A stretch of 64,000 bases of DNA from Bradyrhizobium sp. NDS-1 (lineage in GTDB: Bacteria; Pseudomonadota; Alphaproteobacteria; Rhizobiales; Xanthobacteraceae): NCBI RefSeq assembly GCF_032918005.1, contig NZ_CP136628.1, positions 6,681,501 through 6,745,500 on the forward strand. The letters are read 5' to 3'. The stretch's first letter is position 1. Every line of letters begins with the position of its first letter. The translations under genes were made by a program, and so were the position numbers. Shown here piece by piece: positions 59,099 through 64,000 of this stretch. The notes under the pieces are model-generated. The model searched no databases, was not told where the DNA came from, and saw nothing but the letters and a program-made list of their open reading frames with translations.

Positions 59099-61270
59099 AT
59101 GCGTGACTGTTTGAACCACCGTGCGGGCTTTGACCGTGTCTTGATGACGGTCGCGGCAACCTTCCTCACGGTGTCGGCCAGCTCGGCCCTGGCGCAGGAT
59201 CAGGCGCGCAGCAGCGCTGCCGAGCTCGCGATCGAAGCCGCAATCCCGCGTCCCGAGCCCGCCAACGTCCCGCCGCCGACCGCCTCCGACGTCAAGCTCG
59301 ACACCACCGCGACGCTTCAGGACTCGGCCAGGGAACCCGCGAAGGCCGCAGCCGCACCGGCGCCCGACAAGGTCGAGACCAAGCCTGCCGACATCGCGAC
59401 CTCGCCTGCCACCGAGGCGCCCAAGAGCGAGTCCGCAAAAACCGAGCCCGCCAAATCTGAACCTGCCAAGGCTGACACCGCAACCGCCCCGCCCGTCGCT
59501 CCTGCGGCGCCGGCCGCCGAGCCGGTCAAGGCCGCAAGCAACGTTCCCGCCGCCGACCAGCCGGTCGCCGACAAGCTCAAGGACATCATCGGCGCCAAGA
59601 CGTCGCGCTATTTCGACCGCAAGAACGAGCGCGCGGCGATCGAGAAGTTTTATGGCGCACGTGACTTCGCGCCGGTCTGGACGCAAGGCGGCAGCCTGAC
59701 CGCCGCGGCCAAGGGCGTCATCGCGCGGCTGAAGGACGCGGCCTCCGACGGCCTCAACCCTGCCGACTATGCGGTGCCGGATTTCGCCAGCGCCACGACG
59801 CCCGATACGCTCGCCGACGCCGAGCTGAAGCTCACCGCCAGCATGTTCGACTATGCGCGCCACGCCCAGAGCGGCCGCATGCACTGGTCGCAGGCCAGCG
59901 GCGACATCCTCTATCCCGAGCATCCGGTCGATCCGAACGAGGTGCTCGCCAAGGTCACGACCGCGGCGGATGCCTCCGCGGCGCTCGACAGCTACAACCC
60001 GCCGCATAAGCTCTACAAGGAGCTGAAGGCCAAGCTCGCCGAGCTGCGCGGCCAGGGCAACGGCCCGGTGATCGAGATCGCCGACGGTCCGGCGCTGAAA
60101 TATACCCCGGCCGGCAAGAAGCAGGCCGAGATCGTCGTGGAGGATCCGCGCGTGCCGCAGCTGCGCGCCAAGCTCGGCATTACCGAGAACGCAAACGACA
60201 CCCGCTACGACGCGGCCGTGGCCGAGGCCGTGCGCAAATTCCAGAGCGGCGCCGAGATGAAGGCGACCGGCATCCTCGACGACAAGACGGTCAAGGCGCT
60301 CAACACCCCGAAGCGCGACAAGCAGATCGACGTGGTGCTGGTGAACATGGAGCGCTGGCGCTGGCTGCCGCGAGACCTCGGCGCGCCGGCGCTCGGCGAT
60401 GCCTATGTCATCCTCAATATTCCCGATTTCACCTTGAAGGTGATGCAGCGTGGACAGCAGGTCTGGACCACACGCGTCGTCACCGGAAAGCCGGGCAAGC
60501 AAGCCACCCCGCTCCTCACCGAGACGATGAAGTACATCACGGTCAACCCGACCTGGAACGTGCCGCCGTCGATCGTCTACAACGAGTACCTGCCGGCGCT
60601 GCAGCAGGATCCGACCGTGCTCCAGCGCATGGGCTTGAGGCTCGAGCAAAACCGCGACGGCTCGGTGCACATCTCGCAACCGCCCGGCGAAGCCAACGCG
60701 CTCGGCCGCATACGTTTCAACTTCCCGAACAAGTTCCTGGTCTATCAGCACGACACGCCGGACAAGCACCTGTTCGCCAAGGAAGAGCGCGCGTTCAGCC
60801 ACGGCTGCATGCGCGTGCAGAATCCGGATCAGTACGCCTCCGTGCTGCTCAACATCGTGATGCCCAACGAGAAGTACACGCCGGAGCGTATCCGCAGCAT
60901 GTACGGCAAGAGCGAGATCGACCTGAAATTCCCAACGCCGATTCCGGTCAACATCACCTATCAGACCGCTTTCGTGGACGACGCCGGCAAGCTGCAATTC
61001 CGCAAGGATGTGTATGGCCGCGACGCGGTCATGATCAACATCCTGAAGGGCAACCGCGGCAAGGACCTCGAGGCCATCGTGGCGCACTCGCAGCCGAGCT
61101 ATTCGCGCCCGGCGACGACGCTGCCGTCAGGGGTAGCGGTGGCCAACAACGGCGGTGGCTTCGGCTCGTCCGGCCCGAACTTCTTCGAGCGGCTGTTCGG
61201 AGGCGGAGCCCCGACCCCGCCGGCCCCGATCGGCCGCAGGACCCAGCAGCAGCGGGTGTTTACCCGCTAA
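59099..61270 (+). CDS. L,D-transpeptidase (YcbB/LdtD type)
   Basis: 723 aa. A signal peptide ending near ALA (residue ~32) is followed by an Ala/Pro/Lys-rich linker with repeats of the SESAKTEPAKSEPAKADT type (about 95-140). Next come a YcbB-type scaffold domain, a peptidoglycan-binding domain (about 355-405: AVAEAVRKFQSGAEMKATGI) and a YkuD domain (about 430-600). The catalytic motif is SHGCMRV with His568 and Cys570. The C-terminal tail is Gly/Pro-rich. It forms 3-3 cross-links in peptidoglycan. A terminator follows, then a MepK-like gene. Confidence 0.92.
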   Translation: MRDCLNHRAGFDRVLMTVAATFLTVSASSALAQDQARSSAAELAIEAAIPRPEPANVPPPTASDVKLDTTATLQDSAREPAKAAAAPAPDKVETKPADIATSPATEAPKSESAKTEPAKSEPAKADTATAPPVAPAAPAAEPVKAASNVPAADQPVADKLKDIIGAKTSRYFDRKNERAAIEKFYGARDFAPVWTQGGSLTAAAKGVIARLKDAASDGLNPADYAVPDFASATTPDTLADAELKLTASMFDYARHAQSGRMHWSQASGDILYPEHPVDPNEVLAKVTTAADASAALDSYNPPHKLYKELKAKLAELRGQGNGPVIEIADGPALKYTPAGKKQAEIVVEDPRVPQLRAKLGITENANDTRYDAAVAEAVRKFQSGAEMKATGILDDKTVKALNTPKRDKQIDVVLVNMERWRWLPRDLGAPALGDAYVILNIPDFTLKVMQRGQQVWTTRVVTGKPGKQATPLLTETMKYITVNPTWNVPPSIVYNEYLPALQQDPTVLQRMGLRLEQNRDGSVHISQPPGEANALGRIRFNFPNKFLVYQHDTPDKHLFAKEERAFSHGCMRVQNPDQYASVLLNIVMPNEKYTPERIRSMYGKSEIDLKFPTPIPVNITYQTAFVDDAGKLQFRKDVYGRDAVMINILKGNRGKDLEAIVAHSQPSYSRPATTLPSGVAVANNGGGFGSSGPNFFERLFGGGAPTPPAPIGRRTQQQRVFTR

Positions 61271-61300
61271 GCTCCGTTCGACGAATTCTGCAACGAAATC

Positions 61301-61329
61301 AGCGGCCCCGTCCCATGGACGGGGCCGCT
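61301..61329 (+). terminator. 13-bp hairpin after the L,D-transpeptidase gene
   Basis: AGCGGCCCCGTCC-CAT-GGACGGGGCCGCT followed by TAACGTTAACC. Perfect 13-bp stem 30 bases after the stop codon; short T content, but a strong terminator candidate. Confidence 0.75.
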
Positions 61330-61529
61330 TAACGTTAACCATTGTCCACCTAGGCCCGGGCGATGGGCGTTTTTTTGCCACAGTCAACCGGTTAGGTTTG
61401 TATTCTGACTTGGTTTGGGGGCGGGAAGGTCAACCTCAAATTAACCTTCTCGCTTTAATAAAGCGTTCATCCTCTTTCGCGCGGCTACGGGGTTGGCGGG
61501 AGAGTCCATTTTGAACGCTCGTCGACTGG

Positions 61530-63158
61530 GTGGGCTCATACGTGCTGACTGGTCTCGCACGCCAATTCGTTGTGCTGTCGTTGTCCCATGCGGGAGTGAA
61601 GGCCGGATCCAGGATCGGCCTTGCTGCCGCACTGCTGCTTGCTGCCGCAGGTTCGGTTCATGACGCCGCCGCGCTGAACGAGACCAAGACACTCTCCTTC
61701 CACCACACTCATTCGGGCGAAGACCTCACCGTCACCTTCAAGCGCGACGGGCGCTATGACGAGGCGGCGCTGAAGCGGCTCAACCACTTCCTGCGTGACT
61801 GGCGTACCCAGGATGAGACGGTCATGGACCGTCGCCTGTTCGACATCCTCTGGGAAGTCTACCGCGACGTCGACGGCAAGCAGCCGATCCAGATCATCTC
61901 CTCCTACCGATCCCCCGCCACCAACGCCATGCTCCGCCGCCGCTCCTCCGGCGTGGCGCGCGCCAGCCAGCACATGCTGGGGCATGCGATGGACTTCTAC
62001 ATTCCGGGCGTTCCGCTGGAGCAGATCCGCTTTGCCGGCCTGCGCCTCCAGCGCGGCGGCGTCGGCTTCTATCCGACCTCAGGCTCGCCCTTCGTGCATC
62101 TGGATACCGGTAGTGTCCGGCACTGGCCGCGTATGACGCATGACCAGCTCGCCCGCGTCTTCCCGGATGGAAAGACGGTGCATCTGCCGACCGACGGCAC
62201 GCCGCTGAAGGGTTACGAGCTCGCCAAGGCCGAGATCGAGCGACGCGGCAGCGGCGAGGATTCCGGCAGCAAGCCGAATTTCTTTGCCGCCCTGTTCAAG
62301 GGCAAGTCGGCAGCTCCGGCCAGCAGCAGCGACGAGGATGACGAGGGCGCGCCCGCCCCGGCCGCGAAGCCGGCGGCTCCGACCGTGGTCGCCGCCGCGG
62401 CGGTCAAGCCTGCCGAACCGGTGCCGACGCCGCGCGCCAAGCCACAAATGGCCGCCACGATCCAGCTCGCCTCGGCCGATGCGCAGCTCGTCGCGGCGCC
62501 CAAGCCGAAGCCTGCCCCGGTGGCTGACAAGCCGGCCTCCGGCAAATCTCTTGACGGCAAGCCGGAGACCCCGGCCGACATCATCAATGCCCGCGGCTTC
62601 TGGGATGATGTGCCCGCGCCACAACAGGCGACGCCGGCGCAGATCGCTGCGCTGAAGGCCCGCCAGGCCCTTGCCGCCGCCACCGATCCGCAACCCACCG
62701 CGAGCGTGTCCAACACGGCCCTTCAGGCGCTGGCGTTCGCGCCGGCCGCCTCTCCGGTTGACCGCGCCAATGTCGTCGCCGCCTCGGCGCCGATCCCACG
62801 TTCCGCCCGCCCCGCCTCGCGCAGCCTCGCTCAGGCGACGGAGGTCAACACGGTGGTCGGCAAGAGCGTCGACGGCATGGTCGCGACCGCGACCCGTCTC
62901 TCCGCCGCCAAGGGCGAGAGCATCTGGCTCAAGATCGTGATGCTGTCCCCCAGCGCCAGCCGTGCGATGTCGGTCACGCTGATGGGCGAGTTCGACACGG
63001 CCGCCCTACGCTCCTATTTCGTCAAGCCGCGGGCCGTGATCGCGATGGGTTTCGTCGACGATCCGATGCAGGGCCTGTCCTGCGACAGCTTCTCGGGCAG
63101 CGCGACCGCGAAGCTCGAGACCACCTCGTTCGTCGTGCGCACCGCCGCGCTGCGCTGA
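61530..63158 (+). CDS. MepK/YcbK-like (DUF882, M15) murein endopeptidase
   Basis: 542 aa from the GTG at 61530; the GTG at 61542 is an alternative and neither has a clear ribosome-binding site. Signal-like hydrophobic segment (about 28-45), then a DUF882/M15 domain (about 50-205) with zinc ligands His148, Asp155 (SQHMLGHAMDFYIPG) and His190 (FVHLDTG). In E. coli the homologue MepK (YcbK) cleaves 3-3 cross-links and lies next to ycbB (ldtD), the same order as here. A long Ala/Pro/Lys-rich linker (about 235-420) and a C-terminal ~110-residue domain of unknown role are extra. Confidence 0.85.
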   Translation: MGSYVLTGLARQFVVLSLSHAGVKAGSRIGLAAALLLAAAGSVHDAAALNETKTLSFHHTHSGEDLTVTFKRDGRYDEAALKRLNHFLRDWRTQDETVMDRRLFDILWEVYRDVDGKQPIQIISSYRSPATNAMLRRRSSGVARASQHMLGHAMDFYIPGVPLEQIRFAGLRLQRGGVGFYPTSGSPFVHLDTGSVRHWPRMTHDQLARVFPDGKTVHLPTDGTPLKGYELAKAEIERRGSGEDSGSKPNFFAALFKGKSAAPASSSDEDDEGAPAPAAKPAAPTVVAAAAVKPAEPVPTPRAKPQMAATIQLASADAQLVAAPKPKPAPVADKPASGKSLDGKPETPADIINARGFWDDVPAPQQATPAQIAALKARQALAAATDPQPTASVSNTALQALAFAPAASPVDRANVVAASAPIPRSARPASRSLAQATEVNTVVGKSVDGMVATATRLSAAKGESIWLKIVMLSPSASRAMSVTLMGEFDTAALRSYFVKPRAVIAMGFVDDPMQGLSCDSFSGSATAKLETTSFVVRTAALR

Positions 63159-63194
63159 AGCTGGTACGCTTCACCACGTCCAAGAACGTAACCT

Positions 63195-63621
63195 TTACCG
63201 CGCTTTCCGTGCCCGCCGATCCAGGTGATACGTCAACGCCAGCGACAGGCAGACGATGAGCTCCTGCTTCGGCAGCTTGCCCGCCACCGGCAACAACAGC
63301 GCCCTCGTCTGCCGGTATTCGAACTGATCGGGAAAGCGCTCGCGAAACGCGTCGATCAGCGTCGTCTTGCAGTTGAACAGAATGGCGGCGTGTGTGGAGT
63401 CCTTGATGCGGCCGAGCCGGATCGTAGAGCCGCTGCCGGTCTCATCGGTCAGGTAAGCTGGCTCGCCCCATTTCAACGTTTCCGTGAGCCGGCCGACATC
63501 GTCATGCGCCCCCGGCAGTCGCGAAGATCAAGTCGCGCACCTGAAGCAGCCGCTTGCCGATCGGCCCTGGAAGAGCGCCAAAAGCGCGGCTCACCTCGCG
63601 CGGCAGCGCCGGTGCAGTCAC
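63195..63621 (-). pseudogene. DUF1801 domain protein, frameshifted
   Basis: The GTG at 63621 (GGAG 7 bases upstream) opens a frame encoding TAPALPREVSRAFGALPGPI and so on for 39 codons before TGA at 63502. The other frame continues the family sequence HDDVGRLTETLKWGEPAYLT to the stop at 63195. Removing one base from the run of five C (plus strand 63509-63513) joins the two into a ~141-aa protein, the usual length for DUF1801 (YdhG-like). Either the gene is broken or the base is a sequencing error. The 3' frame alone (93 aa from a TTG at 63476) would lack the N-terminal helices. Confidence 0.7.
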
Positions 63622-63767
63622 GGCGGTCTCCGTTCACAGACCAGGTGCAGCATCGCCGATTCGTAGCGCCGATGGAGCGCGGCGCAATCCTGGAAATGCT
63701 TCCGCACCGCAAGCACGCGAATTTTCCTGCGCTCGCTCGCGCCGCGGCAGTGGTTGTGAGGCGCCAA
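63618..63767 (-). CDS. Possible 49-aa basic protein upstream of the DUF1801 gene
   Basis: A minus-strand frame ends at TGA 63618, overlapping the DUF1801 GTG (GTGA). The C-terminal part RKIRVLAVRKHFQDCAALHR followed by RYESAMLHLVCERRPP looks protein-like. The only upstream starts are TTG at 63767 or GTG at 63713, without a good ribosome-binding site. May be a small coupled gene or chance. Confidence 0.3.
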   Translation of the reverse strand: MAPHNHCRGASERRKIRVLAVRKHFQDCAALHRRYESAMLHLVCERRPP

Positions 63768-63771
63768 CGCC

Positions 63772-64000
63772 TCAGAGCATTCCCAGCGCCTGCATGTAGG
63801 TTTCGAGAATGGTCTCGGCCTCGGCGCGCTCGTTCGGGTCCTGCTTGCGCATTCGCACGATGGTGCGCAGCGCCTTGACGTCGTAGCCGTTGCCCTTGCT
63901 CTCGGCATAGACGTCGCGGATGTCGTCGGAGATCGCCTTCTTCTCTTCCTCCAGCCGCTCGATGCGTTCGATGATGGATTTGAGCTGGTCCTTGGCAAAT
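63772..64000 (-). CDS. gapR: GapR / DUF2312 nucleoid-associated protein, C-terminal part
   Basis: The frame is open from the window end to TGA at 63772-63774 (about 75 residues). [20 protein letters not shown], then [20 protein letters not shown] and [20 protein letters not shown] match DUF2312/GapR closely. GapR is a small coiled-coil protein that clamps overtwisted AT-rich DNA ahead of replication and transcription forks in alphaproteobacteria. Only the first few N-terminal residues are outside the window. Confidence 0.92.
   Translation of the reverse strand, partial: FAKDQLKSIIERIERLEEEKKAISDDIRDVYAESKGNGYDVKALRTIVRMRKQDPNERAEAETILETYMQALGML

Overview
The window reads as chromosomal DNA of a Bradyrhizobium-type alphaproteobacterium. 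The evidence is high GC with strong GC3 bias, heme-uptake genes next to a nitrosative/denitrification block (nnrS, nnrR, hemN, nirK, nirV), FixK2/NnrR-type TTGC-N6-GCAA boxes, an Irr/ICE-like box, an aa3 oxidase subunit IV microprotein, and the palindromic intergenic repeats (AGCATGATC...GATCATGCT, CTAAAGCGCGATGA...TCATCGCGCTTTAG) that litter Bradyrhizobium genomes. I saw no rRNA, tRNA, CRISPR array, prophage or insertion sequence. Genus assignment is from memory of gene order and repeats, not from a search.

Layout. 1-9.3 kb: a complete heme acquisition locus. The minus-strand unit is hmuR (outer-membrane receptor), hmuQ (heme-degrading monooxygenase), hutX-like carrier, exbB, exbD, tonB. It diverges from hmuP (a 68-aa regulator), hmuT, hmuU, hmuV. 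9.4-13.1 kb: a MuiA/DUF4139 secreted protein, a FixJ-like regulator whose phospho-acceptor Asp is Glu, and an AraC regulator. 13.1-19.9 kb: a low-oxygen/nitric-oxide island (nnrS, nnrR, DUF1858 protein, hemN, a 62-aa membrane protein, nirK, nirV) studded with five Crp/Fnr-type boxes. 20-22.8 kb: ferric-iron ABC binding protein and fused permease preceded by an ICE-like palindrome. 22.8-27 kb: GNAT, CoA-transferase A/B, AsmA. 27.2-31.5 kb: sugar-type ABC importer without ATPase and a histidine-rich membrane protein. 31.5-35.9 kb: potI-potH-potG and glpD. 35.9-42.3 kb: two c-di-GMP enzymes flanking an FAD oxidoreductase and a nest of very small genes with repeats. 42.4-49 kb: purE-purK, aqpZ, rpsU, TPR lipoprotein, a Pro/Ala-rich anchored protein, cupin, ChaA-type exchanger. 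48.7-54.4 kb: NhaD-type antiporter, alpha/beta hydrolase, pntAA-pntAB-pntB, cox subunit IV. 54.5-55.1 kb: AbrB/Doc toxin-antitoxin pair with a perfect 18-bp palindrome. 55.2-64 kb: PepF, an orphan NtrC-type regulator, an L,D-transpeptidase followed by a MepK-like endopeptidase, a frameshifted DUF1801 gene, and the start of gapR (cut by the window end).

How it works together. The left third couples iron/heme supply to denitrification: heme is imported through HmuR-TonB-ExbBD and HmuTUV, its iron is released by HmuQ, and a second Fe(III) importer sits beside nirK under a likely Irr site. The anaerobic block has recognisable sites for a FixK2-NnrR cascade in front of every transcription unit, including a small unknown membrane protein. 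Most other genes are housekeeping. The least explained items are the 62-aa protein, the His-rich membrane protein at 30.5 kb, the Glu-for-Asp receiver, the cluster of tiny genes at 40-41.5 kb, and cationic tails on a diguanylate cyclase and on PepF. No clearly new multi-gene system is proven here.
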